Below the pieces are notes generated by a model. The model did no database searches, was not told the origin of the DNA, and saw nothing but the letters and a program-made list of their open reading frames with translations. Positions 52,254-64,000 of a DNA stretch of 64,000 nt are shown here, in pieces (within the stretch, counting starts at the first letter, position 1; each line of letters begins with the position of its first letter). Both the position numbers and the translations under genes were made by a program. Origin of the DNA: Hydrangea macrophylla (lineage: Eukaryota; Streptophyta; Magnoliopsida; Cornales; Hydrangeaceae); contig CM066983.1 of assembly GCA_033977485.1 (NCBI GenBank), forward strand, positions 108,281,580 to 108,345,579, written 5' to 3'.

Positions 52254-52885
52254 GCTCTGATACCAAATTGATGTAACCTGACTCTTCAATTGATTTAAGC
52301 AAACATGTGGCGGGCGAAATAGTTGGGACATGAGTTCAATTAAAGAAGAGAGAGAGAGAAGAATAGATAAATAGAGGAGAATATGTTCCAATCCAGGAAC
52401 TAGAGAGATAGGACATAAGAAGATGTTCCAATCCAGGAGCTACAAAGCAAAACAAGGAAAAAAAATTCTCAACGAGAAATATGTATTTCATTCATCAAAA
52501 GCTTCCTTTCTTAAATGGAGATTACAATCATTTCTAGGACTAGAAAACTTGTCCACAAAGAAAAGTAAACTAAGGAAATAAAAAGAAACTAGGAAACTAT
52601 AATAATGCTAGAAATCTAATCCTATCCTATAAGGAAATAAACAGAAAATCGTTTTTCTCTTTCAATACCTAATTAAGCTCCCTGTATGATTTGAAAATCA
52701 AATCATATACTTCCCAAAACAAACCTAACCTACAAGATAACATATTAGAAGTCAAATTCCATCATTAAAGGCCTAAAGCTAGCTAAAAGACAGAAATAAA
52801 AGCAAAAGGAACTAAAAAACGAAAATTAACACTAAAATAAAAATACATAAGAAATTTGTAGTTAACGCAGTCCTCTTGTCCTACA
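52254..52885 (-). mobile_element. Probable second minus-strand LTR with primer site
   Basis: GGTATCAGAGCC on the minus strand (plus 52253-52264) resembles a tRNA-Met primer site. Immediately right of it is a 614-bp stretch that begins TGTAACCTGACTC and ends CTTGTCCTACA, consistent with LTR borders. It contains a duplicated GATGTTCCAATCCAGGA phrase and, on the minus strand, an ATGAATGAAATACATATTTC leader-like string. Borders are tentative. Confidence 0.4.
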
Positions 52886-52954
52886 TCATTTTTGGACCAA
52901 ATCTGTTTATATTTTTACTAAAACAAACAGATCAATAAGCAGTTTTGAGCCATC

Positions 52955-52959
52955 AAAAC
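52955..52959. repeat. Target-site duplication AAAAC of the copia element
   Basis: AAAAC flanks the element on the left and again at 57930-57934. Confidence 0.9.
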
Positions 52960-53213
52960 TGTCAAGGGAAAATATCAAGGGTCAATTAATGCTGAAAATT
53001 CCTCAGATTGTGACCATATTGAAGACAAAAATAAGGAGTCAATGACAATTTTTAAACCTTGAATATATGCTGTAAATAGCTGCTGAATTTACTCCTATTT
53101 CCATGTTATTATCATTTAAGACTTTCCATATGATCAGTTGGCTTGTTGTATATAGTCATCTAGAGATCAATGAAAAATTAAGCTTCCCTCAATTTGTTTA
53201 TTCAAAATTCTCA
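52960..53213 (+). repeat. Copia 5' LTR
   Basis: 254 bp, TGTCAAGGG..ATTCTCA. It includes a TATA-like TTGTATATAG near 53144-53153. Confidence 0.9.
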
Positions 53214-53248
53214 TGGTATCAGAGCATTCATCTGCAAGCCTCATAACC

Positions 53249-56200
53249 ATGTCAAACTCTTCAACCCCAAAAGAACCACAACTTACAATTCAAGCCTTTC
53301 ATCAGTGTTCTAGTTTGATCTCCATCAAGCTAGCCACAACAAATTTTCTGATGTGGCGTTCTCAGATCATCCCTCTAGTCCGTAGCTTGGGTCTTTACCA
53401 TCACCTAACTGATGTGAAACCCGCAGAAGAGATAGAGGATGACAAGGGCAGCAAAAGTTCCAACCCTCTATATGAACCATGGACAACTAACGATGGTCTC
53501 CTTGTTTCATGGTTGCTCAAAACCATGAAAGAGGATATCATGAGTTCTATCTTTGGTTCAGAAACGGCATATCAGGTGTGGACTTCGCTGGAAGAGCAGC
53601 TCCTTCCCATCACAGTTGAGAAGGAAGGTCGTTTGAAAAGTATGTTAATGACAATTAAAAAGGGATCACGATCTCTAGATGATTATTTGAGAGACTTCAA
53701 ATCCATTTGCGACAATCTCGCTGCAATCAAGAAACCTGTCTCAGATCTTGACAAGGTTTTTCAGTTTGCTCGTGGTTTGGGACCGAATTATGAGCATTTT
53801 TGGATTGCCATGCTCACCAAACCACCTTACCCACTGTTTTCTCAATTTGTGTTGGCTCTTCAAAGTTTTGAGCAATCCCAATCTACAAAAAAAGATGAAG
53901 AAAATATGTTCATGGAGCATGTCCAAGCCTTCTTTGGGCAGCGTGGTCGTGGAAGAAATAGCCGAGGAGGTCGTGGAAATTTCACCTCACGAGGAAGGGG
54001 TTTTACTCCCGCTGGATGGTACAACCCACAGAGCAACTCTCTAGGCAATCTAAACAGCAACCGCAACTTCAGTCAAGGCAGCAACAACAATCCATCGAAG
54101 GACAAAACTCCTTCAGGACAACAGCCACGCTCAGCCCCTGCTACCTCCGAAAATAATAGCAAAATTCTTTGCCAAATCTGTGGTCGACCAAATCACCTTG
54201 CTATTGATTGTTGGTACAGGTTTGACTACTCCCATCAATCCGAGGAGTTTCCTCAAGCTCTCGCTGCCCTTGCTATCAATGATTCGAATGATTCATCTTT
54301 TTATGTGGATTCCAGAGCCACCTCACATATGACAAATGACGCAGGTAAACTCTCCTATATAAAACCATATAAAGGAAGTGACGTGATTTTTGTGGGAGAT
54401 GGAAATAGTTTACCTATATCTCATACTGGTGATGTTCATGTTAAAACAGAAAATGGGCAATTGAATTTAAAAGATGTGCTTGTAGTACCAGATTTGAAAA
54501 AGAATCTGTTATCAGTTGGAAAGTTTACTTCAGATAACCTATGTACTTTTGAATTCACCGCATCTGATTTTGTTGTGAAGGATCGAAACCAAAGGACGAT
54601 AGCGAGGGGGTGTAAAAAGGGTCAACTCTATGCTCTAGATGGTATTTCTCACGAGGCTTTTAGCGCAATAAGGAAAGGCGGATCATCTACAACCCTATGA
54701 CATCAACGACTTGGACACCCGAATTCAAAGATTTTATCTTTGTTAAAGGAAAAGAAAGTTATTGATGTTACCCATTGGATTTCTAAACCTTCAATATGTG
54801 TTAGTTGTCAAATGGGAAAGAGTTGTAAATTGCCTTTTCATTCTTCAAATAAAATTTCTGATTTTCCTCTTGAGAAAATTCATTGTAATCTTTGGGGACC
54901 TGCCTCTTTGGCTTCAAATCAAAGATTCAGGTTTTATGCAATATTTGTAGATGACTACTCGAGATTTACGTGGTTGTATCCGTTACGAAGAAAATCCAAA
55001 TTTTTTTATCATTTCAAAAATTTTCAAAAGATGGTAGAAAATAAGTTTGATCGTCAGATTAAGATTTTCCAGTGCGACGGTGGTGGTGAATTCAGTTCAA
55101 CTGATTTTCTTGCTCATATAAACAATTGTGGAATTGAAATGCACATCTCTTGCCCAGGAACTCCCGAGCAAAATAGAGTCGCAGAACGTAAACATCGACA
55201 CATTGTCGAAACTGGCTTAACCATGTTGTTTCATGCAAATTTGCCTTTGACTCTTTGGGTTGATGTTTTCCTCTCTACAGTATACCTGGAGACACTCCAT
55301 ATCACAAACTTCATATGGTTAAGACACTCCTCAGTGTTACACAATGACACTCCATATCACAAACTTCACAAATGACATCTTGATTATAGAGGCTTGCGGG
55401 TACTTGGATGTCAATGTTTTCCTTCATTAAGGTATCAAGGCGGAAATAAATTCACCAAAAAGACATACCCGTGTGTCTTCATTGGCTATAGTCCCGTGCA
55501 CAAAGGTTACCGTTGCTTAGAGCCTACAACAAGAAGAGTCTACATTTCTAGACACGTTGTTTTTGATGTAGAATTTTTTCCTTACAAGTCTTCCAAAAAT
55601 TCTCTAAGAGATGCTTCAGAAAATTCGAAATTGGTTCTTTCTGAATTTCCTACCTTAGATGAATTAAGTGATTCCAGAAAGGAAGCTACTTTAATGCCTC
55701 ATATCACTCACAATTTCGAAGAATTGACTGAACTAAATAAGGAAAATTCTGAATCTTTTAATTCCTTCAATTTTTGTAACCAAGATTGTGCTGCAAGATT
55801 TCCTCCAATTAATGCTGAAAATTCCTCAGGAAAATCGGGTGAGCAAGTCACTGTGGTTGTATCTCCACAAACACAAACAGATCTCACTGCTGAATTTATT
55901 CCACCAAATTCAGATAAAATGGCTCCTCCACGAACAGAACTTGTTGCCGAAGATGTCCCGCGAAGTTCAAATGCCCATATAGCTGACTGTGTACGTGATA
56001 TCTCAGAGCATCAAGTCACCTTTACACCAACTCACAGCAACTCCATCATCAACAACGAACGGCCAGCACGACTTCGATGACCACCTGCATATTTGAATGA
56101 TTATGCTCTTGCAACAACAACTTCTCCAACTGAGCCCAAGACTCTCAAAATGGCACTCAAGGATTCTCAGTGGGTATTAGCTATGAAAGATGAACTTCAA

Positions 56201-57778
56201 GCTCTTCATGACAATGAGACATGGAACCTTGTCCCTCGTCCTCCGGATGTCAATGTCGTTGGCTCAAAGTGGGTCTATCGCATTAAGTACAAAGAGGACG
56301 GTTCTATTGATCGTTTCAAGGCTCGGTTGGTTGCGCGGGGCTTTACTCAAGTTTCTGGCATCGACTATGATGAAACTTTCAGTCCCGTAGTCAAGCTGAC
56401 TACCATTCGACTTGTCATAGCTCTTTCACTCACACTTAAGTGGAACATGCGCCAGTTAGATGTCAAGAATGCCTTCTTACACGGTCACCTTAAAGAGACT
56501 GTTTACATGGAGCAACCGCCGGGGTTTATCGATCCAGCTCTTCCCGATCATGTGTGCCTACTCAAACGATCCTTATATGGTCTAAAGCAAGCACCTCGTG
56601 CTTGGTTCGATCGTCTCTCACAGTTTCTTCTACATCTCGGTTTTTATTGCAGCAAGGCGGACTCATCACTTTTCATCTATCGCACCAATACAATCATTTC
56701 AATTCTCCTTGTTTATGTGGATGATATCCTTCTTGTTGGTAACAATGATTTTTTCATTTTAGGTTTAATCACTCAACTTGGCAGTGAGTTTGCAATTAAG
56801 GATCTCGGCTCCCTTCGGTACTTTCTTGGAGTGGAAGTTAGACCTTTTCCCGGTGGAGTCTACTTATCTTAAACAAAGTACATTCAAAATCTTCTCATTC
56901 GTACACAGATGCTTGAAAGTTCCTCTATGTCTACACCAATGGTTCTAAAAGAAAAATCAACCATCTCAGATATGGACTATGTCGATACCACTGTCTATCG
57001 AAGCATTGTTGGTGCATTGCAATATTTGACGTTCACTCGGCCTGATATTATACATGCTGTTAATCGGGTATACCAATTTTTCAATGCTCCCAAATTAGTC
57101 CATTTGAAAGCAGTAAAGCGAATACTTAGGTATTTAAAGGGTACTCAAAATTTTGGATTACGTTATCTTGCTCAAAGCTCCCAATCTCTATATGGGTTTA
57201 GTGATGCGGATTGGGCCGGTTGTCCAACCACAAGGAGAAGCACTACCGGTTTTTGTGTCTTTTTAGGTGCCAATTGTATCTCTTGGTGCTCAAAGAAGCA
57301 ACCTACGGTCGCCCGTTCTAGTTCCGAAGCCGAGTATAGGTCCATGGCCTACACCACTACAGAGGTCACTTGGATAACCTTCTTTCTAAAAGATATTGGT
57401 ATCACTCTTCATCAACCTCCTCAATTATTCTGTGACAATATTAGTGCTCTTCACATGTCCGTCAATCCAATGTTCCATGCTTGTTCTAAACATATTGAGT
57501 TAGGCTATCATTTTGTTCGAGAGAAAGTCGCTATGAATACCCTTGTCACAAGATACATTCCTTCTTCGTCTCAACCAGCAGATATATTTACAAAGCCTCT
57601 TCCAAAACAAGCATTCCACTTACTTCGAGACAAGCTGGGAGTCCATCTTCATTTCCCCTCCAGCTTGAGGGGGTGTGTCAAGGGAAAATATCAAGGGTCA
57701 ATTAATGCTGAAAATTCCTCAGATTGTGACCATATTGAAGACAAAAATAAGGAGTCAATGACAATTTTTAAACCTTGA
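53249..57778 (+). pseudogene. Copia Gag-Pol frame with four in-frame stops
   Basis: It starts at 53249 (MSNSSTPKEPQ); the earlier ATG at 53213 overlaps the primer site. One frame throughout is broken by TGA at 54698-54700, TGA at 55373-55375, TGA at 56078-56080 and TAA at 56870-56872. Domains: Gag (LTR-copia type) 53280-53900; Gly/Arg-rich region; CCHC knuckle CQICGRPNHLAIDC near 54171; protease motif DSRATSH near 54308; integrase from about 54700 with the AERK end near 55185; RT 56150-56800 with YVDDI; RNase H about 57190-57620 (SDADWAG, SSSEAEYRS). Besides the stops, catalytic positions are altered: protease Asp-Ser-Gly reads DSR, and the first integrase Asp reads Asn (54887-54889). A small internal duplication (55290-55375) disturbs the integrase. 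The last stretch reads into the 3' LTR. Confidence 0.93.
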
Positions 57779-57929
57779 ATATATGCTGTAAATAGCTGCT
57801 GAATTTACTCCTATTTCCATGTTATTATCATTTAAGACTTTCCATATGATCAGTTGGCTTGTTGTATATAGTCATCTAGAGATCAATGAAAAATCAAGCT
57901 TCCCTCAATTTGTTTATTCAAAATTCTCA
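57676..57929 (+). repeat. Copia 3' LTR
   Basis: 254 bp, same ends as the 5' LTR, one difference noticed, followed by AAAAC. Confidence 0.9.
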
Positions 57930-57934
57930 AAAAC

Positions 57935-59880
57935 TGCTTAAAATGGACAAATAAGCAATGACAAACAACCTCTATATCTCTGTATGTATTAAACATTTAA
58001 AGTATGTACATACAATATTTGGTGGTTTTGAGTTAAAAAAAAAAGAGTCCAATAAGGGCTTGTCATAGCCCAAGTCAGATTAATCCAGTCAATAGACTGG
58101 TGACACAGTTAAAACAATTTCTCTAGCCAAGTAGATTGAGTTTAATTGGTCCACACTTTAAAACATTTATAGTTGTGTTACTATTTTTTTTTTGATAGAA
58201 GATCCATTTGAATATTTGGAGCTTTTCAAAAGTCCTAGTAGGATAATAATTTTTTATCCCTTAGGTAATTCAGTTGCATTTTGATTAGTTTTGATTTATA
58301 TATTGAAAAGAGAAAAAACATTTTCAGTGATAGAAGTTCATCTAATTAGTCATATCCATGTGATGGGAATCACGTTCACATGTCATGATTTGAGTGATAT
58401 TAGAACTTATATTATGGATTTCATTTTGGTGGAGGTTCTGGAAACCTCCGGGAGTTCCTGAGAGCTAATGTTTTCGCTCGATTTTCTTTCGGAACTTGTT
58501 TTAACACTTTTTCATGATTTAAAATGATTCCGGTGAATTCGGACGATTTTGGTCAAACTTGGTCAAACTTGGTCAAACCTTGGTCAAACCGGTCAATGGG
58601 GACTTTTCAGGAACTTCCGGGACTTCCGGGGGTCTCTGGGAACTGACGATTTCATTCGATCTTTCTTAAAAACTCATTTTATCACTTTTCTTACGTCGTA
58701 GCATGTTTTCAGAACTCCGGGACCAAATTTGGGGGCTTTCGGGCTTTCAGGGGTATTTTGGTCATTCTGAGCATTCTGAGAGATAGAGCTGACTTCCGAG
58801 AGTCCTTTTGAGTCTTTTGCGATCATTGTGAACCACCAAGCTATGGGTCTCCTAAATCTGATAGCCGACAAAATGGGGTGTCTACAAGGGGCATAATGGT
58901 ATTGTGCCGGGTGGGTTCCTAAACCTCAACATGATGATCTAGATATCATTCTGAGTCCAACTCCATTGACTAGCCTCAAATCGGAGTCCGTCGCATAAAA
59001 GGCTGGGTTTTCTATACCAGTTTGGGCCCTAAAGATAAGCTGTATTTTTTACCGTCTCGAAAGGTCACCAAACTTTAAGAGGATGTTCTAGACATTATTC
59101 TAAGACTCTAGGAACTGACCGCATATTTTTCTGAGCTACGGTTTATTTATTATAAATTTATAAAGTTTAAATCGTCTAATAATAGACTGCGGGGTCCCAT
59201 AATTATAAAATATAGTTTAGGGAGATATTTGACCCTTACAAATATTTTTATTAAATACTAGACCTTAAATTAGGCTAGTAGTATTTTTCTCTAAATTTTC
59301 GGGGCTCGTTTGATGTTTTAAATAATTAAAATACAACCAAATCGGGCTTTTAATAATAATTAATAATTATTAGAAAAACTAAAGCTTGGGTTTTATAAAT
59401 AATAATTTATAATGTAAAGGTACTAGGTCTTAGGAAAATTTTATAAAATTTTCTTATATTTAAAAGTGGTCATTAGGTATTTATCACCTAATTATTTTAA
59501 TTTAAAACATTTACTTATTATTTATTTAAACCAATAAATAATAAGTATATCATATAATAAAATTCATAAATTTCATAATATAAGAATATTATCAAAATAA
59601 TACTACAATTTATTAAAATATAATTTATAGTATTATTGAAACTATTTTTAGATTTTTAAAACAATTTAAAACCATTTATATTTATTTATTAATACAAAAT
59701 ATATCATAAATAATCTATTTATATACTAATCTCAGTTAATATATACTAATTATTACTAAAACAGAATATTAAAACACTAATTAGGATTAACAGAATTATT
59801 AATAATATAAAAACAGATTAATAAACCTTAATTAAGATTAGCAAAATAATTAGTAGTATAAAAACAATTAATTATAATTA
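57935..59880. other. LTR-like and AT-rich unclassified sequence
   Basis: 58410-58880 contains short direct repeats (AAACTTGGTCAAACTTGGTC near 58555-58590) and ends in GGGGTGTCTACA, a string typical of LTR 3' ends. 59150-59880 is very AT-rich with a repeated AGATTAGCA/GATTAACAG phrase. No gene is supportable. Confidence 0.4.
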
Positions 59881-61680
59881 AGGGTGAAGACCCGCGGGTC
59901 AAACTCAGACCCAACCCGAATTCAATGGGCTACCCATTTAAAGACTCAGAGGAGTCCATGGCCAAAAACTCGCGGATCATGCCCGAACAGACCCGACTTA
60001 AACGGGTTAAACCACTTAGAGACTCAACAGAGTCCGTGGTTAAAACTCGCGGGTTCAACCCGAATTCTAATCGGATCCTCTGCTTATTTAATAAACTGTC
60101 CAACCCGTATACCCAAACCCACACCCAAATTAACTCTCATACTAACCCGATTCGTTAGCCCGAACTAGACCCAACCAAATCTGGTTGGATCCGACGCCAA
60201 ACGACGTCGTTTGGTTTAATAACCTTCGGGTTATTTTAAATGAACCCGACCCGATAGAATTAAAACGATATAACCCGAATGGAAACGGGTTTGTACAACT
60301 GGTTAAGCCTGGGGTACAAACGTTTAAAGCATAAGGGTTCCGGTGTCTTCTCCGGCGAAGCTACTCGCCGCCGGCGAGCCCCGTTTTTGCCGGAAAACTT
60401 CAAAACTTCATAACTTTTTCGTTTCTTCATGTAAATGGTTAAAACCAACGGGAAAAGGACCGGTTTGGGACCCTTAATCACATACTAGGAGCTGGGTTCA
60501 TGGTTTATTCGTTTAGGTGTCTTACTAGGGGGTTATTCTTTCGACCATAATTTCAAATAATGGCCTGCATGGTGAACCAAACGAGGTCTAGACTTCAGGC
60601 CGTTCATAGGTGGTCTACCTGGGGTTTAGAGGGTCTGTTTGGTCAAATTTTTTTAATGGCCATAGTTGGGTTTGGAGATTTGAGCTCCGGTGATGGCTTT
60701 AATGGAGGTTTTCTGTGTAGACCAGAGCTTAAGGCTCTGTTTGGGCGTGCACGCGGGGTCTGTGTGTGAGTATGAAGGGGTGTGAATGTATAGAATCAAA
60801 CAGGGGTAAGGGATTTACCTCTAGAAGTCTCGGGTTCTCTTCTTTTCCTCCGGTGAGCTCTCTTTCTCTTCTGCTTCTCCTTTCTTCTTCAGTTTTCTCC
60901 TTCTCTCCTTGTCCCAGTATATGTGTGGATATGAAATGGTGAGGCAGTGAAAGAGAGATGTAAATAGGGGTGTGTATTTGTTCCTCTTCCTCTCTCGATG
61001 ATATACTTGGTGGTTCACTTCTCCCTCTATACCCTCTTATATAAACACAGCTATAAGCATACATACACCCATATACATATGGGTATACAGATTGTAATCT
61101 GATTGAGTGGGATGGGTGGGATTGATTTAATTGGAATCCTAGGGAGGTGTGAATGTGGCCGGCGGTTTGGGTGGTGGAGGGGTGAGTCCGGCGGTTCATG
61201 GGGGTTGTTTGAGTAAGGCTTTAGTCCAGAAGGTGTAGGTATGATGGGCAGTACCTTAGGCCATTTAGAGTAAGATTCTTGTTGTACCAATTTTCTATAT
61301 TTATAAGGTTAAGTCGTCGCTTGGGTATATGTGCCACACAGTCTAAAATAACGCAGATTTTACAAATTTACGTGCAACACAGTCCGGGTTTGCAATTTGC
61401 AGTCTATGAAATCAATAGTTAAATACGCACATACGTATGTTCGGGTTTTCTGGGATTAAAACTTAAAATACTAGAATTTAATACGAACCAAAATACGGGG
61501 ACCTGTTTTATTATTATAGAAATTTTACGGGTATTACAAATTCTTACGAAAATCTGAATTTTGGAATTTTGGGAAAAACCATGTAAAAACTTACAGGAAT
61601 TCTTTGTCATTGGACAACTAGCTTGGTATCGTCATCCTAGGAATTTCCCTGAAGTTATAGGAGCTTTGCTCAAGGTATGA
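59881..61680. other. Repeat region with tandem ACTCGCGGGT units, probable LTR
   Basis: Two related units of about 80 bp (GACTCAGAGGAGTCC..AACTCGCGG and GACTCAACAGAGTCC..AACTCGCGG, 59943 and 60019) are followed by GC-richer sequence and a TATATAA at about 61040. Minor ORFs (for example 60729-61199 minus) are low-complexity and unsupported. It ends near GGGTATTACA (61531-61540), also an LTR-end type string. Confidence 0.4.
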
Positions 61681-64000
61681 ATTCCTAACCTATGTGTGGA
61701 TATCGCAGGTTGACTTACCCACAGCTTTTCTTTTAAAATTCTTTTCCAATTTCGAATTCAAAACAAATGAGTCGCCACTTAATTTTTAAAAGGAAAAATT
61801 AAGAAACCATTTAAAGGAAACTGATCTTTTGCGAAACCAAAAATTAACTAGGTCCGGGGATTATGGAATGAGAGAGGAAGGAGCCCGTCAGACAAAAACA
61901 CCCTCTCTCATCCTATCTTGCAATAGGCCTCTACTCAACATCCTTTTAATCGAATTACTAATTTAAGTGTGCCCTCAATTAATACATATACATATATATA
62001 CATCACAAAAGCATGTCTAAAGGGTATAAAATTGCTAATGACAAAAATATCATTCATAAGCCACATATGTCAAATAGCAAGCAATATGATGTGCAATAGG
62101 GAACAAGAGAGCTTACCCGGTATCCAGCAGCGATATTAAACGTGCAATGCATACACACAAAAGAAAGTCTTAAAAAAAAAGGTCTCTAATCATATATACA
62201 CATAAGGCAAATCTTAACTCTAAGGTGTCGCACATGAGGTTGAAAATCAAGTAAAAATCAAAGAATTCAATAAACTAGAGAGGGGTTGAGAAATCGTACC
62301 TCAATAGCGCTACAAAACAAAGGTTAGTGCACATGATATGCAAGAGGTGAAGTTAGAAATAATGATCTTGAATTTCTAGCTTAAATCTATCAAATGTAAT
62401 TGAATCTAAAACAAATAAGTCCTAATTGCAAGTGTCAAATCATATGGATGAATATGTACATGGACAAGGATGAACTATGAAATACTCTTAAACTTTGAAT
62501 TTAAGCCCAACTAATCATTATTAAAACATGGTTTGAGCATTATATCATAAAAGAGTCATTTGACCCATTATTAACAAAGTTGGTCATATGTGTCATAAAA
62601 AAAAAAATTCTGAAAATTGCAGAGAGCAGGTCAGAACTTTAAGAAAATAAAAAGCACGTCTCTCATGGTTTGATATTGATGAATTTTGGACATAAGATGC
62701 CTCTGTAAGTCTAGTTTCCAAATCAAAAAGAAAATCAAGGTTTCAACGGTTAGATCTCCGGGAATATGGAAAACACTAGACATCACTCAGCATCTTACAA
62801 CCTCCTGTCCAGAATTCTTGCACGATTTATTAAAAATAGTAAAAAAATCAGAATTGCTTTGTTCTTTTTAGGGTGACTTCCTAACACATTAATCTACTTA
62901 GAAAAAATTATTTTGGGTCACAAAAACTTTGTTAGAACTCTGATTTAATTATTTCAAAAGAGTGTTGCTGTTCTGAAACTATTCTGAAACTCTGGGCAGA
63001 TTATTGTTGCTTCACAAAACTCATGATCAAACCATTCTAAACATGAAACCACCTTAAAACAAAAATTGCAGTGGTAGAACAATGTGTTATTGACACTTTT
63101 CCATTGGTTTCACTTGATTTCAACGGTTATATTTCGAACTAAAAATCTTTGATCAAAAACAGTTTGTGAGCTCACCGTTTTCATCTTTAAGTTCAACACT
63201 TATTTGTTAACCCCAACTATTAAACCATGAAGTTGGACTTAATTAAACTATTTTCTCCTACCATTTGATGGTCATTGGAGGCCAACTACCTTTGTATTTG
63301 TGGATTTCAAATGAAATATGATATAGACTTCATGAAATCTCAAGACAAGGAATCTAAACCATGGAGATGGGTTTAGATTCCAAACCACTTTCTCTCATCA
63401 TTTGGTGATCATTGAGAGATGAAGATATGACTAATACTTAAAAGCCTCAAAGGAATATGGAAAGGATTCCATGAAACATCAAGCTAGAGGACCCAAGTCA
63501 TGAGTATGGACTTAGATCCATCTACTTGTTTGTAAAAAATGGTGATCAAACCTTGACTTCCATGTAAAGCATAAGCTCACATGGGATTCAAGGATCATGC
63601 TCAAGAGATCAAGAGAGATATTGGAGATCTCTAGCACTCTCAAGAGAAGAACATAAACAAGAAAATAGAAGAAGGTATTGAAAGCAAAAGAAAACTCCTA
63701 AGTTTACTTAATAAACATAGAAGATAGCAAAAGTTTTATTTGAATTCCAATGGAAAGAGATGGTATGTAAAACAATCTATAATTAGAGGATCACCTCCAA
63801 ATTATCCTCAAAGTTTTCTTCTCTTTGAAGATCTTCCAAGCTCTTCTAAGAAAAAAAGTTGGTGTAATGGTGTAATGGTAGTGTATTTTGTATGTGTTGT
63901 TCCTCTCTCAATCTTTTTCTCTTGGTCCTCCATTACAAACAAGATCCCTTCTCTTTTATAGGCAAAAATACCAGGTATTTTTGGTGAATTTCGGAGCAAA
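61681..64000 (-). mobile_element. Minus-strand LTR related to the one at 10861/28271 (cut by window end)
   Basis: Read on the minus strand from the right edge: TATA box CCTATAAAAGAG (about 63950-63961), a long leader, then the block GGGTGTTTTTGTC..GGGCTCCTTCCTCTCTC (about 61880-61905), GTGGCGACTC (about 61772-61781) and TCCACACA near 61698. This order mirrors the interrupted plus-strand LTR (10861-11992 plus 28271-29584). The sequence identity is modest. No coding region is seen. Confidence 0.5.

Larger units (their letters stand above)
52960..57929 (+). mobile_element. Ty1/copia LTR retrotransposon, 4970 bp, young but coding-defective
   Basis: LTRs of 254 bp (52960-53213 and 57676-57929) differ by a single base noticed (T at 53179, C at 57895). 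An AAAAC target duplication is present. The primer site TGGTATCAGAGC (53214-53225) abuts the 5' LTR, and the purine tract CTTGAGGGGGTG (57664-57675) abuts the 3' LTR. The order Gag, protease, integrase, RT, RNase H is that of copia. The single frame is interrupted by four stop codons, so the copy is not autonomous. Confidence 0.95.

Noticed and set aside
53213..53248. Copia Gag start at 53213
   Set aside because: The codon overlaps the LTR end and primer binding site; the ATG at 53249 is the better start.
55394..57778. Three separate ORFs (55394, 56093, 56909) as independent genes
   Set aside because: All are in the same frame as the copia Gag-Pol and are separated only by single stop codons.
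60729..61199. 156-residue minus-strand ORF
   Set aside because: Low-complexity Arg/Glu/Ser sequence in an LTR-like region; no homology recognised.

Overview
This is plant nuclear DNA, most likely from a core eudicot. It carries two intron-split plant genes (mitochondrial NAD-isocitrate dehydrogenase and phenylalanine ammonia-lyase) inside a dense nest of plant transposons: Athila-type and Ty1/copia LTR elements, a LINE, Helitron-like termini, a CACTA terminus and several MITEs. There are long AT-rich non-coding stretches and one 500-N assembly gap. I saw no bacterial-type operons, CRISPR arrays, rRNA or tRNA genes.

Layout. (1) 479-6330, minus strand: a complete seven-exon gene for an NAD-dependent isocitrate dehydrogenase subunit of 379 residues with a TE-filled 3.5 kb first intron. 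(2) About 7342-10860: a Helitron-like 5' terminus followed by fragments of two host genes, a RING-CH (MARCH-type) E3 ligase and a plastid/ER omega-3 fatty acid desaturase. (3) 10861-29584: an old LTR of Ty3/gypsy type, split by a complete 16.3 kb Athila-type element (11993-28270). The Athila has 1397-bp LTRs that look identical, a CTGTC target duplication, a 1888-residue Gag-Pol frame and two further ORFs. (4) 29585-36908: largely unrecognised sequence with microsatellites, an N gap, and a 5'-truncated LINE flanked by direct repeats of about 585 bp, ending at a Helitron-like 3' hairpin. (5) 38225-42140, minus strand: a two-exon phenylalanine ammonia-lyase-like gene of 711 residues. (6) 42350-45800: MITEs and a large fold-back element. 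(7) 45822-49570: a CACTA-like terminus followed by an alcohol dehydrogenase-like pseudogene and a PAL exon fragment. (8) 49570-52885: LTR material on the minus strand. (9) 52960-57929: a young Ty1/copia element with decayed coding sequence. (10) 57935-64000: LTR-like and unclassified repeats.

The strongest unusual signal is the PAL-like gene. Its frame is open over the full family length. However, the Ala-Ser-Gly triad that forms the MIO prosthetic group is missing (it reads Thr-Asp-Gly-Asp after a 3-nt loss), and the catalytic tyrosine in the Gly-Val-Thr-Thr-Gly loop is threonine. This predicts a PAL pseudoenzyme. A second degraded PAL fragment lies 7 kb away beside the ADH pseudogene.

Other signals worth a second look are the very long direct repeats flanking the LINE, the CG-palindrome arrays shared by the Athila LTR and its post-pol region, and a promoter-plus-intron arrangement ahead of the Athila accessory ORF. 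The copia element also stands out because every inactivating change identified is a transition.
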